This document shows positions 1 through 7,310 of a DNA stretch of 10,001 nucleotides, piece after piece. The notes under the pieces were generated by a model. It had not been told where the DNA came from and searched no databases. It was given only the letters and a program-made list of their open reading frames with translations. A program made the translations under genes and the position numbers. The DNA is from a bacterium. Its GTDB lineage: Bacteria; Muiribacteriota; Ozemobacteria; Ozemobacterales; Ozemobacteraceae. The DNA is taken from contig JACPTH010000282.1 of assembly GCA_016192885.1 (NCBI GenBank), positions 1 to 10,001 of the forward strand. Reading direction: 5' to 3'. Position 1 is the first letter of the stretch, and each line of letters starts with the position of its first letter.

Positions 1-57
1 GCCATTGATGCGAGTTTCAGAGGTTGAAAAGTGCAATATAGGGTATTTTTTCACAGC

Positions 58-83
58 TTCTGACCGCTGATAGCTGAAGGCTT
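58..83 (+). repeat. Dispersed heptamer repeat, copy 1
   Basis: A 26-base element made of about three and a half heptamers of the form GCTGAWM (CTGACC, GCTGATA, GCTGAAG, GCT). It matches the reverse complement of 3662-3687 at 24 of 26 positions, with differences at positions 7 and 22. It lies downstream of the 902-residue gene, outside coding sequence. Confidence 0.7.
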
Positions 84-123
84 CCCAATTGTTTATTGAA
101 GGTTGAAGAGAAAATAGATACCT

Positions 124-2832
124 TCAAGGAATAGTTTCAATTTCTAAAATGAGGGGGGCGTTTCTAACAAGTTCAAACCCTGTAATTTCTAACTCCTCTG
201 GGAATGCTTTCCCTCGTACAATTGAAAAGGTTCCTCCCCTCAAGGAAAAAGATCGTCTTAATTTTCGCACCGTACCAATGATTTCCAAAGTTCCGTTCCT
301 TTTCCAAAAATCGGAATTTATGGAAAACGGGAAAGCGTCATCATCCGATTTTGGGCTCCTAAAAAGCGAACTAACCCAGGGAAGATTGGCTCCAAGCTCC
401 CAATTTGAGAAGGGTCTTAATGACTGAAGGTCAGGGGAAAAAACCGGATCAACAAGCATAAACTTTGAGGCAATTTCCAAAGTTTTATAAACAAGATTTT
501 TTTGGGACAGAATTATTGGGCCTCGCTTTTTTGAAAACTCGTAAGCATGTGGGCAGATGGCTGAAAGCAACCCTTCAAGCTCCAATAGTTCGTTATTCTT
601 TGCTTCTTGGTCTAACATTGGGAACCTTTGGATTCTAAAAACCGCTTCAAGACAACAGTTTTCGAGTCGCGGGGAAGAATGCTTAAAACAATCAATAAGA
701 CGGTCTAAAAGATCTCTGAATTCTAAATACACGGTGATTTTCCGTATTTTAGACCCTTTCCATTTTAGCCTTCCTTTTAATGTTAAAAATTGCGATCTAT
801 GATGATTTAAAGTGTGTTTAAGAGAATCACCTTGGGTGAATATGAGCGGGAAAAAGGTGTTTAGGCCTTTCCATTGTACAAGTGAAACCTTTTTTATGCC
901 GTCATTCCATTTTCCGCCCGCGGAATAAAAGGGTGGAAGGCTGGATTCGGGAAAAAAATGAGATTGCAAATTTAGAAAGCTTGGAAAAAACGAGAAAGAA
1001 TAGAAAAGGATACCGACTAACCCTAATTGAATGCCAACCCCCACCCAGTCTCCCCATTTCATGGGCAAAAAAAATCGATTTCCCAGGTAAGAAAAAAATG
1101 AATATATTCGACCGAGCAGTTTCTCCAAATGCAAAAATTCCAAAATGAAAAGAAAAGCGGAAAGGATCATAGAAACGATTACAAGCAAGAGATAAACGGG
1201 ACGAAGAAAAAGGCTAATCTTGAATCCATAAAAGAAAACAAACAAACAAAACACGAAGGAAACAAAAAGGGCTTGCATTTGAAAAGGGTGTGTAAAGCCG
1301 AATCCCGAAGTGATCCAGCAAAGAATTGAAGCAATAAAGCTCAAGGATACCCAAAAGAAAATAAGTGAATGACTGGGCCATCCATTAAACAGCCACGTCA
1401 TGCCAAGACCAACTGAAACTATTCCGAAAAAGATTGTTCGAAAATTCTTCAAAATGATATCGTAATGAGTTAAATCAACTTGGATGCAAAATAATTTGAA
1501 TGCCGAAAACCCGCCTCCAAGACAAATTAAAAAAAGAATCGTCCAATTTAAATGGCCAAAAAAGGGTGAAAAGGAAGCAACTGCGGAATTCGGGGAAAAA
1601 GAGGTTTTCACCGTGACAAGATTAGGAGGCTGGCGTTCCAAAAGAGACCTCAAGAATGCCTCGCCATCCTTCACATATTTTGAAACTTCAATAAAAATCC
1701 CTCTGGCATCTTTTGATTTTGGAAGGTTTGGGAAAATAGCATGATCGAGAGGTCGTCCCCACGAATTCTTTTTCCATAGAAAAAATGAGAGCGGAAACTT
1801 GGAATGCATAAAATTGGGTGTAAAAATTTCTTTGGCTCCGCTCGATTTTTCCATTTTAATAACATCCAGAAGAGCATTTTGTTCCCAAATTTCTAGAAGG
1901 GCGTTCCCCGGTGTTTCATGGGTATCGAACTCAACCAAAACTGAATCTTCTTTCCCAATTCTTCTGCGTTCTACTTGAATAAGATGATAAAATGCGCCTC
2001 TATTTTCGGTTGCTGTAAAATACCAAGGCCTTCCGGCTATAAATGGAATTGGAATGAAGGGAAAAGAAGAAGTAAATGAAAAAAGGTGATCCAAAAAATC
2101 ATGCGCGTTTCGCTCAAAATCTTGCGGGGAAAAAACGCTCTTCTCGATGGAAAAACATCGATCATAAGCTGAAAACTCAAAGCAGTACTTGCCCGGGAGC
2201 GCAATTGAATGAGGTTTGAAAAGAAACTCCGCAAGACCCGATGGGTTGGAAATCAACATTCGGTTAACAATTTCAAGGCCGTTTGGAGAGAAAACCTTGC
2301 ATCTTATTGGAACTTGGGAAATAGGGGTGGTTAAACTTGGGTCAATAATTCCTATTTTGAAAGATAACTTGCTACCCAATGTTCCATTACTAAGCGGAGG
2401 CAGAACCGCCATTGCGATTTCTCTTCCTACTCGGATATTGATTCCCTGGGGAGAGAAGAAAAGTTCTTCACCTGATTGGACTTTAAAAAAGTAATCTCCA
2501 TGAGGAGCTGTTTTTGGAAGATCCAAGGAAGCTTTGTAACAACCCGGTTTAATTTCCCTAAGTTGAGTTTTTAAAACGAATTCCTGAAAAGGGCTGGGAA
2601 ATACCAACTTGGCGTACAAATTTAAACCGGAAACGGAATTGGAGGTTTCGTTCTCGAAAACAAAAACCAATATCTCTTGGCTTCTCCCGGGAACTAACCG
2701 AGAGGGGGTTGAGAAAACCACATCGAGAATGTCTAAATTCGAATGCCTAAAATAAAGGTTGAAAATGTTGAAAGCCATTAAAAGAAAAAGAACGCACAGG
2801 GCCAACGAACAAAATTTTGATATTACCTTCAT
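124..2832 (-). CDS. Large membrane protein with macroglobulin-like extracytoplasmic domains
   Basis: Function is not recognised. The 902-residue product starts with a membrane anchor or signal helix (about 8-28). Two beta-rich domains follow (about 34-135 and 146-225). Each has the pattern of MG2/Ig-like modules of bacterial alpha-2-macroglobulins, for example KTAPHGDYFFKV near 107-118 and FSPNGLEI near 181-188. A further soluble segment reaches about 425. Six predicted membrane helices follow (about 429-450, 464-484, 487-508, 519-540, 542-566, 595-618). A soluble C-terminal region of about 280 residues ends in beta-strand-like sequence. No thioester motif (CxEQ) is visible and the length is well below a true macroglobulin, so this is not a protease trap; display or sensing at the envelope is inference. 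The ATG follows the zinc-ribbon gene by 33 bases and has only a weak AG-rich stretch upstream. The two genes are probably cotranscribed. Confidence 0.85.
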   Translation of the reverse strand: MKVISKFCSLALCVLFLLMAFNIFNLYFRHSNLDILDVVFSTPSRLVPGRSQEILVFVFENETSNSVSGLNLYAKLVFPSPFQEFVLKTQLREIKPGCYKASLDLPKTAPHGDYFFKVQSGEELFFSPQGINIRVGREIAMAVLPPLSNGTLGSKLSFKIGIIDPSLTTPISQVPIRCKVFSPNGLEIVNRMLISNPSGLAEFLFKPHSIALPGKYCFEFSAYDRCFSIEKSVFSPQDFERNAHDFLDHLFSFTSSFPFIPIPFIAGRPWYFTATENRGAFYHLIQVERRRIGKEDSVLVEFDTHETPGNALLEIWEQNALLDVIKMEKSSGAKEIFTPNFMHSKFPLSFFLWKKNSWGRPLDHAIFPNLPKSKDARGIFIEVSKYVKDGEAFLRSLLERQPPNLVTVKTSFSPNSAVASFSPFFGHLNWTILFLICLGGGFSAFKLFCIQVDLTHYDIILKNFRTIFFGIVSVGLGMTWLFNGWPSHSLIFFWVSLSFIASILCWITSGFGFTHPFQMQALFVSFVFCLFVFFYGFKISLFLRPVYLLLVIVSMILSAFLFILEFLHLEKLLGRIYSFFSYLGNRFFLPMKWGDWVGVGIQLGLVGILFYSFSFFPSFLNLQSHFFPESSLPPFYSAGGKWNDGIKKVSLVQWKGLNTFFPLIFTQGDSLKHTLNHHRSQFLTLKGRLKWKGSKIRKITVYLEFRDLLDRLIDCFKHSSPRLENCCLEAVFRIQRFPMLDQEAKNNELLELEGLLSAICPHAYEFSKKRGPIILSQKNLVYKTLEIASKFMLVDPVFSPDLQSLRPFSNWELGANLPWVSSLFRSPKSDDDAFPFSINSDFWKRNGTLEIIGTVRKLRRSFSLRGGTFSIVRGKAFPEELEITGFELVRNAPLILEIETIP

Positions 2833-2865
2833 TTAAACAACTTTTTCTAAATCATAATTTGAAAA

Positions 2866-3648
2866 TCAATTAGGGGGCGTGGGCGCGGCTTTTGAAGCGT
2901 CCTGAGAATCGTGATAATCATCAAATCGTTTCTGCAACAAGGGATTTCCAAAATCAACGATACAATTTGACAATTCAATCAGGCGATAGAAGAACGGAAA
3001 AAACCATTCTTCCCCGCGAACAATCAAACCTTTATAAACTTTCCCCGAAGAAAAATAGAATAAGCAAATGTAATCAAAATCCTTCAAAAAAACGGAAACT
3101 TGGGTAATGTTGGAAATCAGTTCAGGAGCTTGAAAAACAGGCACTAGAGAAAAACCAAGGTCGGAAAATAACTCATTCTCAAAAACATTGTTTTTATAAG
3201 AAACAGAACCCCCTTCAAAGTTGAAAACAAGCCGGTATTCAAAAAATTTCCCGCCGATTCCCCCAACAAAACTCGAAAGAAAGCCGCCAATTATCAGGCA
3301 TGCGAAAAAGGCAGCTTCAGAAATCAGGTTATTAAAATAATAGCTTGATACCCAATAAATCAACAAAATGAATAAAGTTATGGAGGAAATTGAAACCAAC
3401 AAAGGAAGCAAGCTCTCGCATTTCAACGTAACCCTTTTTCCTAAAAAGTATAAGGGAAAAGCCGCGGGATTATTAGCCGCGGGATTATTAATTGTGGAGT
3501 CGAAATTCTTTTGGGGCTTTTTAGATTTTTCTGAAGCCTGCGAGGGTACCTTTGAGCTAACCAAAACAGCGTAACCACAGTTGGGACAAGCATTATCTCG
3601 CAACGAGCTGGGAATTATCTTACCGCAGTTTTTGCAAAGTTCAGCCAT
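2866..3648 (-). CDS. Zinc-ribbon membrane protein of unknown function
   Basis: The 260-residue product begins with a zinc ribbon, CKNCG at 5-9 and CPNCG at 21-25, giving four cysteines (5, 8, 21, 24) in the CxxC-x12-CxxC layout. A low-complexity polar linker (about 31-66) contains a duplicated NNPAA. Two membrane helices (about 79-102 and 111-133) follow, then a soluble domain of about 125 residues rich in beta strands and aromatics. The C-terminal tail is polar. The ribbon is expected in the cytoplasm, and with two helices the C-terminal domain should be cytoplasmic too; this topology is inference. Such N-terminal ribbons are common on uncharacterised bacterial membrane proteins and do not define a reaction. 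No Shine-Dalgarno sequence precedes the ATG, but starting at MAELCKNCG keeps the whole ribbon. It precedes the 902-residue gene by 33 bases. Confidence 0.85.
   Translation of the reverse strand: MAELCKNCGKIIPSSLRDNACPNCGYAVLVSSKVPSQASEKSKKPQKNFDSTINNPAANNPAAFPLYFLGKRVTLKCESLLPLLVSISSITLFILLIYWVSSYYFNNLISEAAFFACLIIGGFLSSFVGGIGGKFFEYRLVFNFEGGSVSYKNNVFENELFSDLGFSLVPVFQAPELISNITQVSVFLKDFDYICLFYFSSGKVYKGLIVRGEEWFFPFFYRLIELSNCIVDFGNPLLQKRFDDYHDSQDASKAAPTPPN
3461..3490. repeat. Perfect 15-base tandem duplication inside the zinc-ribbon gene
   Basis: The unit GCCGCGGGATTATTA occurs twice without a mismatch or gap. It is in frame and encodes the doubled NNPAA in the linker between zinc ribbon and membrane helices, so copy change would lengthen the linker without breaking the gene. 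Confidence 0.9.
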
Positions 3649-3661
3649 AATGGTTAATGGT

Positions 3662-3687
3662 AAGCGTTCAGCTATCAGCGTTCAGAA
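3662..3687 (-). repeat. Dispersed heptamer repeat, copy 2
   Basis: On the minus strand this reads as CTGAAC, GCTGATA, GCTGAAC, GCT, the same heptamer pattern as 58-83 but in the opposite orientation. It lies 13 bases before the ATG of the zinc-ribbon gene, so it would sit in that gene's leader or promoter region. Confidence 0.7.
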
Positions 3688-3756
3688 TTTAGCAAAAGCC
3701 CTTGGAGATTTGTCACCCGCCATACTCCCCGGAATTGCAAAAGAAAGTGAACAGGA

Positions 3757-3789
3757 GAAATGGGGCAAAAACCGCATGAGACCCATTTC
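3757..3789. repeat. Inverted repeat in the 3649-3860 intergenic gap
   Basis: GAAATGGG (3757-3764) and CCCATTTC (3782-3789) are perfect inverted arms of eight bases with a 17-base loop. No uridine tract follows on the minus strand, only a pyrimidine-rich stretch, so a terminator role between the HEAT and zinc-ribbon genes is uncertain. The rest of this gap shows no open frame or RNA gene. Confidence 0.35.
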
Positions 3790-3845
3790 ACAACTTTAAC
3801 CTCTTGAGATTCATCAGGCTTTATCACTCCGTGGTTAAAATGGAT

Positions 3846-3857
3846 GGCTGAACGCTT
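3846..3857 (+). repeat. Partial heptamer repeat, copy 3
   Basis: GGCTGAACGCTT contains one heptamer and the trailing GCTT of the same repeat, a few bases after the stop of the HEAT-repeat gene. Together with 3662-3687 it brackets the 212-base intergenic region in inverted orientation. At 12 bases it could be chance. Confidence 0.4.
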
Positions 3858-3860
3858 CCG

Positions 3861-6230
3861 TTAATAAATCACGATAAGTTCGCAAAAAACGGTTTGGGCG
3901 TCTCGCCGATAAATTTTTACCTTTCCGTTGAACTTATCATCTTTTTTAAAAGATGATGATTGCTTTAAATGAATGTAGTATTTTTCTTTGGATGATTTCT
4001 CTGATTGTACAAGAATCCCTTGCCCGCCGGGGTCGGAAAAAACTACCTTCCCTTTTAATTCTATCTGCTCTGCCTGGGTACCTCCTTTTGAGCCTGAAGA
4101 CCCGGGTTTTATTTTGGGCGGAGTACCGGACCCTGGAGCCAAAAAACCGAACCAAATTACGGCCGTAAGAATCACGCCAATTCCAAAGGCTAAGACGGTA
4201 AATTTAGCAAACCCTGGATCAAGCCCAATTTTGTCGGGTTGCGAAGCGCCTGATTTTCCCTGTTGCTGGCGAATTTTTTTTACGTTTTGTAATGAATAGG
4301 ATGGTTGGGCTTCCTTCTTCTTTCGCTCGGATTCCAGTTTCTTTACGGTAGTTTCAATCAATTCCTTCGCGCTTGTACAATTCGATTTTCCATCCCGAAT
4401 TAGGATCTGGGAGAATTCTTCAATCATGGGACGGATAACTTCACGGCTGCTTTCATCTGTGATTTCAAGAATACGGTTCACTTCAAAAAAAAGTTCTTCG
4501 TCAAGGTTTTCTTTCAAGATTGCTTGGATTCTTCGAAGATTGTCGGTTTCCTTTTCTCGTTCCATCGCTTTCAATAAAAGTCCACGGACGGACGGAAAGT
4601 CGAATTGACTAGCGCTCAAAATGGCTAAACTGCGCTGTTTTGGTTTTAGGTTAAACATCATTTGCTCGACTAACGCAAGGGCTTGCTTCTTGTCAAAAAT
4701 TGAAAAAACTCGCAAAGCTGTTGCCCGAACCTCGTCGGAGGAATGTTGGACCAACTTTGGAAGGTAGGGGAAAAGAACATCGGGATTCAAATTGCTGAGA
4801 GCCTCGATTGCAGCAACAAGAAGGGAGGGTTCAGGGCTTTTTAAAAATGGCGAAAGCAAAGGAGAGTCTTCTTTGTTTCCGACTCTACCAATGGCTTGCG
4901 CGAATGGAACTTTCTCTTCGTCACTACAGGAATTGAGAATTTTTGGAATTTGCTTTCTAATTTTCGCAAGTTGTTTTGAATCCAGCGTTGCGAGCACCTT
5001 GATTCTTTGTTTGGGCAAAAGCGATTCGAAAGAATCCGAAATTTCAATTACGTCTTCCCTCGGTTCAGCTTCAGAAGAGGGAACCCCAAGATGGTTTACG
5101 ATAATCGACTTTAATTCCGGAAGTTTCTCAACCTCTAAATGATCTTTTAATATTTTCTCGGAATCTGAAAACCCCAAGCCGGAAAATTCACACAGTCTTT
5201 TAATTGCGGCGAGCCTGTTTTCCGATTCATCAGATCTAAGGGCTATCCTGCACTGTTCGCTAATCTGGGAAACCCTTTTTTTTCGAAAGGTTTCTTTGAG
5301 ATCACTAATGAGCTGTTCTGGATTTTTGTCAACCAATCCGGCCTGAATAAGAGAATTAATTATCCCCATTAAAATTTCGCGGATAGTTTTTCGCTTTTCT
5401 GTTGCGGAACCTTCCAGGATTTCCAAAATTTTCAAGAGTACCTCAGTATTTGGGTTAGCTCGAAAAAGAAGGCCCGCCTTTGCGATCGTGGTCGAACTAT
5501 CTTCGACGCTTAGAAATCGAAGCATCAATGGTTCAATATCGGGAAAGGGGAAAAAAAATGCATGAAAAAGCGCCGCTTGGCGGTCTGCGGGGTCTTCGGA
5601 AAAAAGCAAAGCTTCGAAATGGCGAATGGCCTCGAGCGGGTCCCATTTGTACAATAATCTTACCGCTCTGGAACGAATACCGTGAATAGGGCTTACAAGC
5701 AGAGGGACAATGAGCCCCTGCAAGCTTTCAGGGCTAAGCTTTTCAAGGGCTTCAACCGCGGCGGCCAAAACGCGCGGATCGGGATGTCTACAAAATGGAA
5801 CGATTTCTTGGCTGTCTTCATATGAACCATAACGCTTAAAAAACTGAAGGATAAACGGCAAAACTTCCGAGGAAAACTCGGTCCAGCGGTTTTCTCGAAA
5901 CGCCATTGCGACAAGCGGAGCTTCCGAGCGAGGAATGGTTTCCAGGAGAATTGCGAGGCTTAAATAATCACGTTCGGGCTTCCTCAAAATTGATTCAACT
6001 TGAGCCAAGTGAGATAATTCCGAATGATCTACGGCCTGCTTTTCAAGCCGAGCTAAAATCATCCGCATGTGAAATTTGCTGCCGGGATCATTTTCCGATT
6101 TTTCAAAGTCCCTGAAGGCAAGCAATTGGTCGGGGGTCCAATCAATGCCTTCTATTCTTGAAAGGACGGAAAATCTAATTGACGAATCCGGCGATCTTAG
6201 ATCCTCAAAAAGAGCTTGTACCGGATCCAT
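3861..6230 (-). CDS. HEAT-repeat protein with one membrane helix and C-terminal beta domain
   Basis: The 789-residue product has a long alpha-helical N-terminal part with HEAT-type repeats. The clearest are at about 149-235 (including DPRVLAAAVEALEKL) and 452-560 (including SDEVRATALRVFSIF). A basic, charged segment (about 630-668) leads into a single hydrophobic helix (about 676-697). A Gly/Ser/Pro/Lys linker (about 699-720) and a compact beta-rich domain of about 68 residues (722-789) follow. The pattern suggests a cytoplasmic HEAT scaffold anchored by one helix, with the small domain outside the membrane. The small domain resembles an OB-type barrel only by strand pattern. HEAT arrays bind proteins, so a scaffold role is likely; partners are unknown. 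The ATG is backed by GGAGA at five-base spacing, so this start is well supported. It lies 99 bases after the secreted TPR gene. Confidence 0.88.
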   Translation of the reverse strand: MDPVQALFEDLRSPDSSIRFSVLSRIEGIDWTPDQLLAFRDFEKSENDPGSKFHMRMILARLEKQAVDHSELSHLAQVESILRKPERDYLSLAILLETIPRSEAPLVAMAFRENRWTEFSSEVLPFILQFFKRYGSYEDSQEIVPFCRHPDPRVLAAAVEALEKLSPESLQGLIVPLLVSPIHGIRSRAVRLLYKWDPLEAIRHFEALLFSEDPADRQAALFHAFFFPFPDIEPLMLRFLSVEDSSTTIAKAGLLFRANPNTEVLLKILEILEGSATEKRKTIREILMGIINSLIQAGLVDKNPEQLISDLKETFRKKRVSQISEQCRIALRSDESENRLAAIKRLCEFSGLGFSDSEKILKDHLEVEKLPELKSIIVNHLGVPSSEAEPREDVIEISDSFESLLPKQRIKVLATLDSKQLAKIRKQIPKILNSCSDEEKVPFAQAIGRVGNKEDSPLLSPFLKSPEPSLLVAAIEALSNLNPDVLFPYLPKLVQHSSDEVRATALRVFSIFDKKQALALVEQMMFNLKPKQRSLAILSASQFDFPSVRGLLLKAMEREKETDNLRRIQAILKENLDEELFFEVNRILEITDESSREVIRPMIEEFSQILIRDGKSNCTSAKELIETTVKKLESERKKKEAQPSYSLQNVKKIRQQQGKSGASQPDKIGLDPGFAKFTVLAFGIGVILTAVIWFGFLAPGSGTPPKIKPGSSGSKGGTQAEQIELKGKVVFSDPGGQGILVQSEKSSKEKYYIHLKQSSSFKKDDKFNGKVKIYRRDAQTVFCELIVIY

Positions 6231-6234
6231 AAAA

Positions 6235-6239
6235 TCTCC
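6235..6239 (-). promoter_or_regulatory. Ribosome binding site of the HEAT-repeat gene
   Basis: GGAGA lies on the minus strand just before TTTT and the ATG at 6230. The spacing is normal and supports the chosen start. Confidence 0.6.
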
Positions 6240-6248
6240 ACATAAAAA

Positions 6249-6276
6249 ATATTATTATTGCTAAAACAGGTTTCAA
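6249..6276 (-). promoter_or_regulatory. Possible sigma70-type promoter before the HEAT-repeat gene
   Basis: On the minus strand TTGAAA (6271-6276, five of six to the -35 consensus) is followed after 16 bases by TAATAT (6249-6254, four of six to the -10 consensus). This would give a very short leader containing the GGAGA site. The region is AT-rich, so a chance match is possible; the gene could equally be read through from upstream. Confidence 0.35.
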
Positions 6277-6329
6277 TTTAATCAAGCTCCCGCTAAATCA
6301 CCATTCCTAACCTATATTCCGCTTCGAAA

Positions 6330-7055
6330 TCAGTCCTTTAACCTGGAAAACTCTTCTCTAAGTAAGGAATAGGAGGGCTTCAGTTCAAGACCTAGCCGAA
6401 ACATTTCGCGCGCCATTGCTTGGTCGCCGATATCCAGGGTTAACAAACCCAGGTTTCTGAGAATATATCGTTGCTGTGGAAGCTTTCGGTTCTTATAAAA
6501 TGCATCACGTAGAAGCGTTTCAGCATCCTTTTTGTTTCCTTTCGACCAAGCGCATAAAGCCTGAAGGTTTGCGGTCATAACTTTCCACTCGCTAAATTGG
6601 TTTTCTGGCAACTCCCTGAACTCGGCTTCGATTCGGTTTAAAAAGCCAATCGTTTCCGAAAAATTTCCTTTCAGAAATGCTTCAACGGCGAGTACATATA
6701 ATCCGGTCAGGAAATCTCGTCTCTTTTGACTTACATCAATACCGTTTTCTTGAAGCAGAGCGGAAAAGCTTGAATTTGTGCTAATTAATCGATGAAGTTT
6801 CTCATACATCTCAACATCATTTTGAGCTTGGTTTGGAGAAATCAATGGTTCCCGATAAAAAACCGGGCCTTTGAACCCCGCATTCTTTGAAGAAAGTCGT
6901 TCGTCATAGTTAAGCCACATGTCGGCGCTTAGGGGGAAAAAGCCTTCTTCTGGAAATAACGCAAAAGCAATGTCCGCAAACCCCTGTCCTTGATCAGGCC
7001 AGCGCTTGACTGTTTCGATAAGGGTCTTTTCAACATTACCAGGAAGGGAATTCAA
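6330..7055 (-). CDS. TPR-repeat protein, 3' part of a frameshifted gene
   Basis: This open frame encodes 241 residues from a TTG codon. Its C-terminal half holds about three TPR-like helix pairs (about 115-148, 157-190, 197-232; last one with RNLGLLTLDIGDQAMAREMF). The N-terminal part is not recognised. The TTG has no Shine-Dalgarno sequence, and the frame stays open without a stop or ATG/GTG up to a TGA at 7167-7169, so coding probably continues upstream. The neighbouring fragment at 7103-7285 supplies a signal peptide and a good ribosome site in another frame. Joining the two by one extra base gives a 318-residue secreted TPR protein. TPRs mediate protein contacts; the partner is unknown. 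Independent initiation at the TTG is possible but less likely. Confidence 0.72.
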   Translation of the reverse strand: MNSLPGNVEKTLIETVKRWPDQGQGFADIAFALFPEEGFFPLSADMWLNYDERLSSKNAGFKGPVFYREPLISPNQAQNDVEMYEKLHRLISTNSSFSALLQENGIDVSQKRRDFLTGLYVLAVEAFLKGNFSETIGFLNRIEAEFRELPENQFSEWKVMTANLQALCAWSKGNKKDAETLLRDAFYKNRKLPQQRYILRNLGLLTLDIGDQAMAREMFRLGLELKPSYSLLREEFSRLKD

Positions 7056-7102
7056 ATGCTTAATTATCGCGGTTTTGGGAGTTCGCGCTCGAAATTTACA
7101 GC

Positions 7103-7285
7103 CTATGAATCCATGGGGGAGGGTGCCATTTGGAACCGGACCTGCTTTTGAATTTCCGGAGAAGTTTCAAGGATTGCGGACCATTGAAACCACTCAGGGA
7201 TAGAAATTTCCGCGGAAAAAAGGGGGGGGTGTAAGATTCCGCAAATTAAAAAAAACATCAGGAGAAAAGGCGACCGGCGAATCAT
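7103..7285 (-). CDS. Signal-peptide fragment, 5' part of the frameshifted TPR gene
   Basis: The 60-residue frame begins with two arginines and a hydrophobic stretch (about 6-24), a Sec-type signal peptide with probable cleavage after FSA at 23-25. The downstream region ends abruptly at TAG 7103-7105. A strong TAAGGAG lies eight bases before the ATG, so translation starts here. The gene follows the TPR/TerB gene by 25 bases. Exported proteins of this size are possible, but the adjacent TPR frame has no start signal of its own. The likeliest reading is that this is the true N-terminus of that protein, separated by a one-base loss in the C5 run at 7115-7119. Whether the shift is a real mutation, an assembly error or recoding cannot be told from this sequence. 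Confidence 0.6.
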   Translation of the reverse strand: MIRRSPFLLMFFLICGILHPPLFSAEISIPEWFQWSAILETSPEIQKQVRFQMAPSPMDS

Positions 7286-7293
7286 TATTAATG

Positions 7294-7300
7294 CTCCTTA
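7294..7300 (-). promoter_or_regulatory. Ribosome binding site of the secreted TPR gene
   Basis: TAAGGAG reads on the minus strand eight bases before the ATG at 7285. It is the strongest Shine-Dalgarno match in the window and fixes the start of the signal-peptide fragment, which supports that fragment as the true 5' end of the TPR gene. Confidence 0.75.
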
Positions 7301-7310
7301 CAAATATGAA

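Noticed and set aside
96..127. Inverted repeat TTGAAGG / CCTTCAA after the 902-residue gene as a terminator
   Set aside because: The stem is short with an 18-base loop, overlaps the stop codon and has no uridine tract.
124..2832. True alpha-2-macroglobulin protease inhibitor
   Set aside because: The protein is too short, has no thioester motif, and half of it is a membrane domain plus an unrelated C-terminal region.
149..3799. Many plus-strand open frames opposite the large minus-strand genes, for example 149-427, 557-802, 882-1148 and 2216-2494
   Set aside because: They lie antisense to long, domain-bearing genes, are short, and have odd low-complexity composition. No family or start signal supports them.
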